DNA of 8,820 nt from Anaerolineales bacterium. GTDB taxonomy: Bacteria; Chloroflexota; Anaerolineae; Anaerolineales; Villigracilaceae. Made by a program: the position numbers and the translations under genes. The notes below the pieces were generated by a model that saw only the letters and a list, made by a program, of their open reading frames with translations, did not search any database and was not told where the DNA came from. The stretch's first letter is position 1; the number at the start of each line of letters is the position of its first letter. Of the stretch, positions 1 through 6,518 are shown piece by piece. Where the stretch lies: positions 1 through 8,820 of the forward strand of contig JANTFU010000086.1 in NCBI GenBank assembly GCA_024763295.1. The letters run 5' to 3'.

Positions 1-480
1 CGTCCCGACGAGGGATACGCCGCCCGAAGTCCCTTTTTCGACTTTTAGCATGGGGTTCGTAATCATCCGCGGCTGGGAGGGATTGAGTACGCCCAATTCG
101 GTGCCCCAAGTATCCGCATTGACGGCGGCTAATGCGGCGGCGAATCCGAGCCAAACCCAGAGCGTATCGGGAAAGAAATAGTTTAGGGCGGCGAAGATCG
201 CTGCCAATCCGCCATTGCCGATCACTTGCATCGCATCGCGGCGGCTGCCTTTATCAAACTTTTCCTTCAAATCTTTTTTACGGGCTTTGAACATTTTTGA
301 AAGCGCGCTGGATGAAATGAAGAAGGCGAGCAAAAGAATTGCCCACGTCCAGCCGCCGAGACCGAAAATGAGCGTCCCCTCGATGGTGGCGGCGATTGCG
401 CCGCTTTTATCGAGACTTTTGGCTTTGTACGCCGCAAAGGCGATGATAATGGCGAAGAGAAGACCGAAAATAATTTGCAT
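1..480 (-). CDS. DUF92 / VTE6-family integral membrane protein, N-terminal 160 residues (cut by window edge)
   Basis: The reading frame opens with ATG at 480-478 and stays open to base 1, so only the first 160 residues are visible; the C-terminus lies outside the window. Hydrophobic stretches at about residues 2-20, 34-57, 88-104 and 107-120 suggest membrane segments. Residues 121-130 read NADTWGTELG and residues 146-156 read KVEKGTSGGVS; both are hallmarks of the DUF92 (TMEM19-like, COG1836) family. A plant member, VTE6, is known as a phytyl-phosphate kinase in tocopherol and phylloquinone salvage, so a CTP-dependent prenyl-phosphate kinase role is possible, but function in bacteria is mostly unassigned. 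No Shine-Dalgarno is visible before the ATG; the upstream 72 bp hold an inverted repeat. Family call is firm, function is inferred. Confidence 0.85.
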   Translation of the reverse strand, partial: MQIIFGLLFAIIIAFAAYKAKSLDKSGAIAATIEGTLIFGLGGWTWAILLLAFFISSSALSKMFKARKKDLKEKFDKGSRRDAMQVIGNGGLAAIFAALNYFFPDTLWVWLGFAAALAAVNADTWGTELGVLNPSQPRMITNPMLKVEKGTSGGVSLVGT

Positions 481-497
481 AAGAAATTGAGTGGAAT

Positions 498-553
498 TTT
501 CACGTATCACGCATCATTTTTCACCTGACGAGTGATACGTGATGCGTGAATTT
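498..553. repeat. GTGA/TCAC-rich inverted repeat between PH-domain and DUF92 genes
   Basis: The arm CACGTATCACGCATCA (501-516) pairs with TGATACGTGATGCGTG (533-548) at 14 of 16 positions around a roughly 16-nt loop. The right arm starts directly after the stop codon of the PH-domain gene. The 14-mer ACGTGATGCGTGAA (537-550) recurs at 1490-1503, which ties this copy to the repeat upstream of that same gene. In the minus-strand transcript it would form a hairpin without a following U-run, so it is not a textbook intrinsic terminator. Confidence 0.75.
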
Positions 554-1467
554 TAGATCGGGGTTGTGATGGCGAATAAAACGGCAATCAAAAACAAGAT
601 GCTTGTCACTGTCCCTGAAATCCAGATGATGAAAGCCAGCACACGCTGTTCTTCCCAGCGATAGAAATACAAGCCGAGAATAAAACCGATGAGGAAAAGT
701 GCCGCGCTGATGAGCGGCAGGAGCATCAATTGGACGGCGGGGAACGGTCCCTGTGGGATGCCGTTTACATCGAAGCCGAGTGGGATGCCATCCAGACTGG
801 GGATGAGGAAACTTGTCCACGCGAGCAAGCCGACATTGAGCAGGATTCCGCTGATCCATAGATAGCGGGCGAGCAGGCTTTTCCACGCTTCGGTGAGAAT
901 GAAGGAAGGGTAAGTGGAAGATGCTCGGGCTGGGATTAAACTTCCTAGTTCGGTAGCCAACTGAAATTCACGCGCGAAGCGGTGCGCATCGGATGGGGAA
1001 ATGGCAAAAACGCGCTTGGCAGTTGCGACGAGTAGCAGTTCCTGTGTATCCGATGCCAGAAATTCGACTGTGCCGAGGTCGGGATGGCGGCGCAATCCAA
1101 GCACGGAGCCGGGCAAGCGGAAGGGCGGCAAGCGCAAGGGGATGGTTAAGTCGCTGGCTGGGCGCACCCATTCGATGTCGCTGAGCGGGATTTCTTCGAC
1201 ACGCAAGCCCCAGAAGAGGCGCAGGGTTTCGCGCTCGAGGGCATAATAGGCGCGCAGGAGGGCGTAGAGGCGGTAGGCGAGAACGGGGATGGGCAAGGCG
1301 GCTATAAGCGTTAGCAGGATGTAGACCATGAAAGCGGGACCAACGGCGGCATTAGAGACGCCAAAGATACCCCAGATGGTGATGCCGCTGAGCACGGCGA
1401 TCAATATGCTGTGGATGAGGGTGCCGCGCTGGCGGGGGGGGAGGAAGAGAGTATCTGTATTAGTCAC
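553..1467 (-). CDS. Integral membrane protein with bacterial PH-like domain, function unknown
   Basis: This 304-residue protein has hydrophobic segments at about residues 18-37, 44-67, 202-223, 245-268 and 276-300, suggesting five membrane spans. Between spans two and three, residues about 75-170 form a soluble beta-rich block (YALERETLRLFWGLRVEEIP, then a strand ending VFAISPSDAHRFAREF). That resembles bacterial PH-like domains of small membrane proteins: a YxLxxxxLxLxxG opening, an IPLxDI strand and an ISPxDxxxF end. The start is GTG (complement of 1465-1467); no ATG occurs before residue 47, which would remove the first span, so GTG is the best start. No Shine-Dalgarno is visible. The gene is flanked on both sides by copies of the same inverted repeat. 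Its biochemical role is unknown; the PH-domain reading is from pattern alone. Confidence 0.8.
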   Translation of the reverse strand: MTNTDTLFLPPRQRGTLIHSILIAVLSGITIWGIFGVSNAAVGPAFMVYILLTLIAALPIPVLAYRLYALLRAYYALERETLRLFWGLRVEEIPLSDIEWVRPASDLTIPLRLPPFRLPGSVLGLRRHPDLGTVEFLASDTQELLLVATAKRVFAISPSDAHRFAREFQLATELGSLIPARASSTYPSFILTEAWKSLLARYLWISGILLNVGLLAWTSFLIPSLDGIPLGFDVNGIPQGPFPAVQLMLLPLISAALFLIGFILGLYFYRWEEQRVLAFIIWISGTVTSILFLIAVLFAITTPI

Positions 1468-1482
1468 GGTTTAAGCACGAGA

Positions 1483-1545
1483 GCGTAAAACGTGATGCGT
1501 GAAACGTGATGGTTGGGTTTTCACGTTTTACGTTTCACGCTTCAC
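1483..1545. repeat. GTGA/TCAC-rich inverted repeat between aminotransferase and PH-domain genes
   Basis: The left part (1483-1510) is built of GTAAAACGTGATGCGTGAAA-type units. The right part (1518-1545) is its imperfect inverse, built of TTCACGTTTTACG units. The loop is only about 7 nt. The repeat includes the TGA stop codon of the aminotransferase gene (1542-1544). The 22 bases at 1518-1539 are identical to 5536-5557, and the 14-mer at 1490-1503 is identical to 537-550, so three gaps share one repeat family. Confidence 0.8.
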
Positions 1546-2693
1546 TTGATGAGTTTCTCAATGGTTTGGCAGACTTGCTCAACTTCACTTTCTTTCATTA
1601 CGCCGGAAAAGGGCAAGGCAAGACTACGATCGCCCAAGTCTTCGGTGATGGGGTAATCGCCGCGCTGGAAGCCGAAGCGTTCGATCATGTAAGGTTGCAA
1701 GTGGATTGGGGCGAAGTAGGGACGCACGGGGATGCCGTTGGCGATTAGCTTTTGGGCGAGGGCGTCGCGATCGATTTCCGGGGCGAAGCGCACGACGTAA
1801 ACAAACCACGACATGCGCGTTGTGTTTTCTTCGATGTGCAGGGTTTCAACGCCGGGCACGTTTGCGAGACGTTCTTCGTACCACTTGCTGACTTGCTCGC
1901 GTTTGGGCAGGATTTCATCCAGACGCGAAAGCTGCACCGCGCCAAGTGCGGAGGACATTTCATCGAGGCGGTAGTTGTAGCCAAGATGCGTGTGTTGTAG
2001 CCAAGTGTCGCCGGGGGCGCGTCCCTGATTGCGCATGGCGCGCATGTAATCGGCGTGTTCGTCGTTGTCCGTCACAATCAGCCCGCCTTCGCCCGTGGTA
2101 ATTTGTTTGTTCGGGTAGAAGGCAAAAACGCCGTAATCGCCGAGCATCCCGGCGGGGCGACCTTTGTATTCCGCGCCGAGGGCTTCGCAGGAATCTTCGA
2201 TGATGGCGAGGTTATATTCTTCGGCGAGTTCAATCAGCGGATCCATGTCGGCGGGTTGACCGAAGACGTCGATGGGCAGGAGGGCTTTAATCTTTGAGTC
2301 TGGATTTGCGCCTTTGCGTGGGAGGTATTTAGCGGTATTTTCGAGCGCGTCCCTGACCTGAGCTGGGTCGATGTTCCCGGTCTTTGGGTCAACGTCCACA
2401 TAGAGGGGCACGGCGTTCTCGAAGAGCAGCACATTTGACGAGGCGACAAACGAAAACGGCGTGGTGATGACAAGGTCGCCAGCGCCGATGCCGGCAGCCC
2501 GCACGCAGAGGTGCAATCCCGCCGTGCCGGAGTTGACGGCGATGGCATGTTTTGCGCCGGTCAGGTCGCAGAAGGCTTGCTCGAAATCTTTGACGTAGTG
2601 TCCCATACTGAGCATGGGCGTGTTCATCACATCGGCGACAGCTTGGCGCTCGGCGTCGGTCAAATCAGGGGAAGACATTGTTATTTTGGGCAT
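1542..2693 (-). CDS. DegT/DnrJ/EryC1/StrS-family PLP-dependent aminotransferase
   Basis: This full-length, 383-residue fold-type I aminotransferase belongs to the family that makes amino sugars from keto nucleotide sugars (or acts on related cyclitols) using PLP. The N-terminal MSSPDLTDAERQAV and SMGHYVKDFE segments are typical. NSGTAGLHL (53-61) carries the phosphate-contacting Ser-Gly-Thr. IIEDSCEALGAEYKG (164-178) carries Asp167, expected to bind the pyridine nitrogen. FAFYPNKQITTGEGG (190-204) carries the Schiff-base lysine, Lys196. LGYNYRLDEMSSALG (237-251) and the C-terminal HLQPYMIERFG (331-341) are also conserved. The ATG at 2693 gives the expected N-terminus; no clear Shine-Dalgarno precedes it. 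The stop codon sits inside an intergenic repeat. No glycosyltransferase or nucleotide-sugar enzyme lies nearby in the window, so the substrate cannot be assigned. Confidence 0.95.
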   Translation of the reverse strand: MPKITMSSPDLTDAERQAVADVMNTPMLSMGHYVKDFEQAFCDLTGAKHAIAVNSGTAGLHLCVRAAGIGAGDLVITTPFSFVASSNVLLFENAVPLYVDVDPKTGNIDPAQVRDALENTAKYLPRKGANPDSKIKALLPIDVFGQPADMDPLIELAEEYNLAIIEDSCEALGAEYKGRPAGMLGDYGVFAFYPNKQITTGEGGLIVTDNDEHADYMRAMRNQGRAPGDTWLQHTHLGYNYRLDEMSSALGAVQLSRLDEILPKREQVSKWYEERLANVPGVETLHIEENTTRMSWFVYVVRFAPEIDRDALAQKLIANGIPVRPYFAPIHLQPYMIERFGFQRGDYPITEDLGDRSLALPFSGVMKESEVEQVCQTIEKLIK

Positions 2694-2734
2694 AGTTTTT
2701 CGTTATGATGATTAGTTTTTAGAATAGAGTAGAA

Positions 2735-2897
2735 AGTAGAAAGTGGGGCGTGATGAGTGGCGAGTGAAAAACTGATTTTGCGAGGAGGATGTACTTCCGA
2801 CGAAGCAATCTTTTGGAATGTAAGACCGCGTCGTCGCCAAAAGCATGGCTCCTCGCGGAGTCATTTACTCGTTTCTCTTTACCCGTTACTTCTTACT
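2735..2897. repeat. Long imperfect inverted repeat filling the gap between ProRS-like and aminotransferase genes
   Basis: The outer arms 2735-2765 (AGTAGAAAGTGGGGCGTGAT...) and 2867-2897 match without gaps at 20 of 31 positions when one is reverse-complemented. They enclose the 77-bp palindrome at 2780-2856. Most mismatches are purine transitions. The left flank also contains a short direct repeat, AGTAGAA followed by AGTAGAA with overlap (about 2728-2744). The right arm overlaps the TAA stop of the ProRS-like gene. The whole gap is therefore one large palindromic block. Confidence 0.6.
2780..2856. repeat. 77-bp palindromic element (GCGAGGAG...CTCCTCGC)
   Basis: The arm 2780-2812 begins GCGAGGAG and contains CGACGAAGCAATCTT. 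The arm 2822-2856, reverse-complemented, begins GCGAGGAG and contains CGACGACGCGGTCTT. The outer 8 bp are perfect and the inner 15 bp match at 12 positions, with a loop of 9 nt. From memory, elements with GCGAGGAG and CGACGAAGCAATC arms are dispersed in many bacterial genomes as short palindromic intergenic repeats; this copy looks decayed. It codes for no protein. Confidence 0.75.
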
Positions 2898-4428
2898 CCA
2901 AGTTTTCCACAACGTAATTCGCAATATCATCCAACTCGACGAGCGCTCGATCTTTTTCGCTGCGGAGTTTGATCTCGACGCAGTTTTCTTTGAGCGCCTT
3001 CTCGCCGACGGTGATGCGCACGGGGCAGCCGATCAGGTCGGCGTCGGTGAATTTTTCACCAGCGCGGGCATCGCGCTCATCGTAGAGGACGGTGAAGCCC
3101 GTGTTCGTCAGGTTCATGTAGAGGTCGTCGGCTTCGCCGCGCGTGTTGATCTCTTTGCCGGGCAGCCAGACGAGGTGGATGTCGTAGGGCGTGACGGCAG
3201 GCGGCAGGATGAGACCGTAATCGTCATGGTGTTTTTCGGCAACGGCGGCGAGGCTGCGCCCAAGGTCAAGTGTCCAACTGGCAGACCAGATGGGTTGTCC
3301 TTTGCCGTTTTCGTCGGTGAAGGTGGCGTTTTCTAGCGGTCTGGCGGGGGAGGTGCCGACCAGTTCCACGCCGTTGACTTGCGAGAGGGGTGTTTCGCAT
3401 TTTGGGCAGGCATCGCCTGTTTTTGTGAGGGCGATATCGGCAACGATTTGGGCGGTGTAATCACGTCCGTAGTTGACGTTGCGCAGATGGTAGCCCGCTT
3501 CGTTCGCCCCCGCAACGAGATTTGCCGAGTTGGGGATCAAATCGTCCACAACGACGAGCACGTTTTCGATGCCGACGGGTGAGGCGTAGCCCGGCACGGC
3601 GCCCGCATCCAAAATTTCTTGATCGGTAGCAGGTCGAAGCACGGACGATCCGAGCGCAGTCATTAATTTTGCCTCGCTCATGTCCATATCCCCACGCAGG
3701 ATGGCGAAAACGAGTCTTTCTTCATCTGCGACCATAAAAACGGCTTTGGCGGTCTTTTCTTTGGGAATATCTAAAAAGTTGGCGAGCGCTTCGATGGTGT
3801 GCGCGTCGGGCGTGGCAACTTTTTCGAGCGGCAGGGCGTCTTCGGCGGGCAGGGCTTTTTTGCCGCGCTGGGCGAAGGCTTGTGTGTCGAGGTAGCCGCA
3901 CTGCGGGCAGCGGATGTAGGGCGTGCCGCCTTTGGCGGTGATGAAAGCGTAGCCGCCGCAGTCGGTTTGGTTGGCGTTGATTTTGGTTACATCAAAAAAG
4001 CCTGCCAGCATTTTATTGATGGATTTGGCGTAGTTTTTGAGCACGTTTTCGCTGGCGGCGAGTACATGGATATCGAGGCTGGGGGAGTGGGCGGCACCGA
4101 AAAGCCCCAGACGCGGATGTGATTTTTTCTGGATGCGCTCGAAGGCGAAAACGACTTTGGGCAGGTCACGGTAAGATTGGATGTCGCCCGCAGCCAGAGA
4201 TTCGATCTCGGCATACGCACCGATCTCTTGACCCCCGCGTGTTTCCATTTCATAGCGCAGTCTCGCCCGCAGTTTGTTCAGCGAACGTTCGGCGAGCGGC
4301 AGGGTGACGAAATCCCCGTTTGCGGAGGGACGGATGTATCCGCCGCGCGCCAGCCACTGGTAGGAGGCGGTTTCGGCGTCGGCGGGGGCTTTACGGAGGG
4401 TGGTGCTGAATAGGTCGGTCAGTTTCAT
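2893..4428 (-). CDS. Prolyl-tRNA synthetase-like protein with intact editing domain but degenerate aminoacylation site
   Basis: This 511-residue protein follows bacterial-type ProRS but is shorter than the usual 570 or so. Residues 1-70 match the ProRS N-terminus (TLRKAPADAE, then PLAERSLNKLRARLRYEMET). About 40 residues are then missing, including motif 1's end. The proline-site THEE motif is replaced by YAEI (72-75). The motif 2 FRDE and MRxREFxMKD segments are replaced by residues 98-120 (IQKKSHPRLGLFGAAHSPSL). The GCYGIGVxR of motif 3 is replaced by ASWTLDLGR (383-391), keeping only the arginine. In contrast, the INS/YbaK-like editing domain (about 195-335) keeps Lys228 in EKTAKAV and the GxxxP loop GYASP (280-284), flanked by CPQC (174-177) and CPKC (341-344). 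The anticodon-binding domain (about 412-511) is well kept (DERDARAGEKFTDADLIG). The weak ribosome site AAAGG ends 6 nt before the ATG. Annotation as a working ProRS would be doubtful; a trans-editing role is inferred. Confidence 0.85.
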   Translation of the reverse strand: MKLTDLFSTTLRKAPADAETASYQWLARGGYIRPSANGDFVTLPLAERSLNKLRARLRYEMETRGGQEIGAYAEIESLAAGDIQSYRDLPKVVFAFERIQKKSHPRLGLFGAAHSPSLDIHVLAASENVLKNYAKSINKMLAGFFDVTKINANQTDCGGYAFITAKGGTPYIRCPQCGYLDTQAFAQRGKKALPAEDALPLEKVATPDAHTIEALANFLDIPKEKTAKAVFMVADEERLVFAILRGDMDMSEAKLMTALGSSVLRPATDQEILDAGAVPGYASPVGIENVLVVVDDLIPNSANLVAGANEAGYHLRNVNYGRDYTAQIVADIALTKTGDACPKCETPLSQVNGVELVGTSPARPLENATFTDENGKGQPIWSASWTLDLGRSLAAVAEKHHDDYGLILPPAVTPYDIHLVWLPGKEINTRGEADDLYMNLTNTGFTVLYDERDARAGEKFTDADLIGCPVRITVGEKALKENCVEIKLRSEKDRALVELDDIANYVVENLE

Positions 4429-4461
4429 GGGATACCTTTAATTTATTTGGGTGTGCTCTGT

Positions 4462-4520
4462 CTTTCCCCTCTGTCCTATCGGGCATCTCCCTCCGGTGGG
4501 GGGAGAACCCGTAGGGGAAG
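4462..4520 (-). repeat. G/C-rich hairpin in the leader of the ProRS-like gene
   Basis: The left side 4462-4490 (CTTTCCCCT ... CGGG ... CTCCC) pairs with 4501-4520 (GGGAGAACCCGTAGGGGAAG). The paired blocks are CTCCC/GGGAG, CGGG/CCCG and TCCCCT/AGGGGA, with an extra segment of about 8 nt on the left arm. It lies between the TATAAT at 4543-4548 and the ATG at 4428, so it would fold in the 5' leader. No U-run follows it in the transcript direction, so it is either a repeat or a leader hairpin rather than an obvious attenuator. The remaining gap, 4549-4633, shows nothing recognisable. Confidence 0.6.
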
Positions 4521-4542
4521 ATTAAGATGGGGAAACGTTGCA

Positions 4543-4548
4543 ATTATA
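4543..4548 (-). promoter_or_regulatory. Candidate -10 box for the ProRS-like gene
   Basis: The minus strand reads a perfect TATAAT here, in the context GTTGGGTATAATTGCAAC, about 115 nt upstream of the start codon. No good TTGACA-like -35 hexamer is found at 16-18 nt, so support is the hexamer plus its position. It predicts a leader of roughly 108 nt that contains the hairpin at 4462-4520. Confidence 0.5.
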
Positions 4549-4633
4549 CCCAACGAAGATGCTGCGACGTATAAGTCCTTCATTAACACTTGCGTGTTGC
4601 TCTGTGGAAGAAAGGCACTGGCGTAGGATGTAA

Positions 4634-5491
4634 TTAGCCGATTTGCGCATTTCCATCGGTCAGTATATAGTAGCCGCGCCCGTTCTCGTACACAAAATCG
4701 GTGACGATGTAGCCTGCCGCAAAGGCTGTCTCGAAGACGTTACGGGTAAAAAAGCGCCACTCGTGTGCCAGTTGGGGGGCATTTTTGCGCATGGTCTGAA
4801 AATCGCCGGGGATGGGTATTAACACCAACTTCTTCTTGGGCAGGGCATAGGTTTCGGGGGGCATCAGCAAGCCTAAATCCGCGTGCGTTTCGGGCGCGTA
4901 AAGCATTTGGGCGGCAGCTTTGTGATATTCATCCAGCGTAATGCGGACGTAATTTTGCCTGTCCAGCCGTTTTTCCACGCGCGGCGTATTCAGCCACCAC
5001 TCTGCTTCAAAGCGATCCGACGCCAGCCCGGCGTTAAGCGCATCGACCATTTCGCCGTAGTATTCGCGCTTATAAGTGTTGCAGATGGCGCCGAGCTGCC
5101 CGATGTTGAGATAGGCGTTGCGGCTTAGCAGCGGATCGTACGTCCACGTCATCAGATCGATGCCCTGACGACGCGCCATTTGCCATTGGGCTTTTTTGAG
5201 CGCAAAGCCGATGCCCTTGCCGCGATGCTGTGGATGGACGCCCATTTGATGGGAACAATGTTTGAGTACGTCCCCGCGTTCGGTTTGGTGGCTGCCGAGA
5301 AAGCCGAGTGCCAAGCCCACCATTTGGTCGCCCTCGAACGCGCCGAAAACAAGACCGCCGTTATGGGCAATGGTAATCAGCAAATGAGCAGGGATGGCAC
5401 CTGCCGCACCGCCGCCCCAAATTTCGTCGATGAGTTTTTCGACGCGCAACATTTGTTCGTATTGGTCGAGGAGTTGGATGGTGTAGGACAT
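4634..5491 (-). CDS. GNAT-superfamily acetyltransferase (COG3375-like), substrate unknown
   Basis: This 285-residue protein has an N-terminal GNAT fold, residues about 1-150. The acetyl-CoA pyrophosphate loop is motif A, MGVHPQHRGKGIGFALK (83-99), with Q88-x-x-G91-x-G93; VFGAFEGDQMVGLALGFLG (48-66) is the preceding beta hairpin and LMTWTYDPLLSRNAYLNI (113-130) follows. The remaining 130 or so residues (WWLNTP, LIPIPGDFQTMRK, WRFFTRNVFETAFAAGY, TDFVYENGRGYYIL) match the longer COG3375-type GNAT proteins rather than a second GNAT copy. An in-frame ATG at 5542 would add 17 residues encoded by the intergenic repeat, so the ATG at 5491, giving MSYTIQLLDQYE, is chosen. It lies 99 bp after the SDR gene with no clear promoter, so it may be co-transcribed with it. 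No substrate can be inferred. Confidence 0.85.
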   Translation of the reverse strand: MSYTIQLLDQYEQMLRVEKLIDEIWGGGAAGAIPAHLLITIAHNGGLVFGAFEGDQMVGLALGFLGSHQTERGDVLKHCSHQMGVHPQHRGKGIGFALKKAQWQMARRQGIDLMTWTYDPLLSRNAYLNIGQLGAICNTYKREYYGEMVDALNAGLASDRFEAEWWLNTPRVEKRLDRQNYVRITLDEYHKAAAQMLYAPETHADLGLLMPPETYALPKKKLVLIPIPGDFQTMRKNAPQLAHEWRFFTRNVFETAFAAGYIVTDFVYENGRGYYILTDGNAQIG

Positions 5492-5511
5492 GAGTTTTTT
5501 CTGTTTGGTGA

Positions 5512-5560
5512 GGGGTGAAACGTGTTTCGTGTTGCTTTTCACGTTTTACGTTTCACGTTT
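5512..5560. repeat. GTGA/TCAC-rich inverted repeat between SDR and GNAT genes
   Basis: GTGAAACGT (5515-5523) pairs perfectly with ACGTTTCAC (5548-5556), and the inner CGTG (5528-5531) pairs with CACG (5540-5543). The 22 bases at 5536-5557 are identical to 1518-1539, nearly 4 kb away, and GTGAAACGTG (5515-5524) recurs at 1499-1508. This makes it a third copy of the repeat that borders the PH-domain gene. Confidence 0.8.
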
Positions 5561-5590
5561 TTTGGGAAGCTTAGAATTTCTTTGGGAATA

Positions 5591-6511
5591 TTATTTCTTC
5601 CGTCTTTCGCGCAGACGCTCGCGCCAGCTTTTCTGGCGTAAATAGTTGAGCTGATAGGTGAAGCGAGCGGGCATCAAGCCAAAAATACGCGGCAGGGAAT
5701 CGGTTTCACAGGTGCGGTCGGTGGCAATGTAATCGAGAAAAAAGCTACTAATGGAGAATTTTTCTAAGGATGCTTGTAAGATCACGTTGATTAGCCGCAA
5801 GTAGGGCGTTGCGATGGAAATAAAAAGGCGCTTTTTGCCGGTTACGTTATTGATAATTTCCATAATCTGACGCAAAGTGAAATATTCGCTGCCGCCAATT
5901 TCGCGGGTTTCGTTTTCCAGATCGGGGTTTTCAAGCGCCCAGAGCAGGCTGGCGACGAGGTCTTCCACAAAGATGGGTTGTAAGCGCACCTCACCATGAT
6001 TGGGTAAAAGCACAATGCCGGGGGCGATGCGCGAAATATATGCCAGCGCTTCAGTGAAATGATCGCCGGGACCAAAAACAATGGATGAGCGCAAAATAGT
6101 ATATGGCACATTGCCGTTGCGAATATGCTCTTCGGCGATGCCTTTGGCTTTTAGCACCGGAAACGCGGAGGCGCGATCGGCGCCGAGATGACTCAAATAG
6201 AAGATGCGTTGGACACCGGCTTCACCCGCTGCTTGAACAAGGTTGCGTGTCCCCTCGATGTCGGTCTCGAAAAGGGTATTGCTGCTCTCGCCGCTTGCCA
6301 GATGATAGACCTGATCCACGCCACGCAGGGCAGCTTGTAAGCCGCGCTTATCGGTCAGCGAGACGACCGAGACTTCAACCGGCACGCCTTTGGGCAAGCG
6401 CGGGTTTTTGGGAGAGGGGTGTAACAAAATGCGGACTTCGTATCCGGCTTCGACGAGTTGACGTGCCAACGCCCGTCCGATAAAGCCGGTTCCGCCTGTG
6501 AGTAGAATCAT
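5591..6511 (-). CDS. NAD(P)-binding epimerase-like atypical SDR (NDUFA9-like)
   Basis: This 306-residue Rossmann-fold protein starts immediately with the nucleotide-binding turn TGGTGFIG (5-12; Gly6, Gly9, Gly12), as in extended/atypical SDRs of the NAD-dependent epimerase group. VYHLASGES (68-76) follows the fourth strand, and IEGTRNLVQAAGEAGVQRIF (85-104) is the next helix-strand. The usual catalytic YxxxK is FPVLK here (Phe117 and Lys121), so the catalytic tyrosine is missing. The proline-rich VPYTILRSSIVFGPGDHF (135-152) and LQPIFVEDL (177-185) match the NDUFA9-like subgroup, whose members bind NAD(P) but may not be dehydrogenases. The C-terminus is strongly basic (QKSWRERLRERRKK). The start codon sits 7 nt after a perfect TATAAT, implying a leaderless mRNA. 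No Complex I subunits are in the window. Confidence 0.88.
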   Translation of the reverse strand: MILLTGGTGFIGRALARQLVEAGYEVRILLHPSPKNPRLPKGVPVEVSVVSLTDKRGLQAALRGVDQVYHLASGESSNTLFETDIEGTRNLVQAAGEAGVQRIFYLSHLGADRASAFPVLKAKGIAEEHIRNGNVPYTILRSSIVFGPGDHFTEALAYISRIAPGIVLLPNHGEVRLQPIFVEDLVASLLWALENPDLENETREIGGSEYFTLRQIMEIINNVTGKKRLFISIATPYLRLINVILQASLEKFSISSFFLDYIATDRTCETDSLPRIFGLMPARFTYQLNYLRQKSWRERLRERRKK

Positions 6512-6518
6512 GGCTGGG

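Noticed and set aside
481..552. CRISPR-like array from the repeated TCACG words here and at 1483-1545 and 5512-5560
   Set aside because: Units are 7-10 nt, imperfect, adjacent and inverted, with no regular spacers and no cas genes in the window.
2845..3336. Plus-strand open frame of 163 codons across the end of the ProRS-like gene
   Set aside because: It begins inside the intergenic palindrome and is antisense to the conserved anticodon-binding domain; no recognisable motif.
2893..4428. Frameshift or assembly error explaining the missing ProRS motifs
   Set aside because: The frame is continuous for 511 codons. Conserved blocks appear in order on both sides of each altered motif, and the replaced residues are spread over three separate motifs, which fits divergence rather than one error. 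A larger in-frame deletion in the lineage remains possible.
4429..4633. T-box riboswitch controlling the ProRS-like gene
   Set aside because: No AGGGUGGNACCGCG-type antiterminator bulge and no terminator with U-run is seen. The leader predicted from the TATAAT is also too short for a T-box.
5492..5542. Longer GNAT start at 5542
   Set aside because: The extra 17 residues are encoded by the intergenic inverted repeat, and the GNAT family start fits MSYTIQLLD at 5491.
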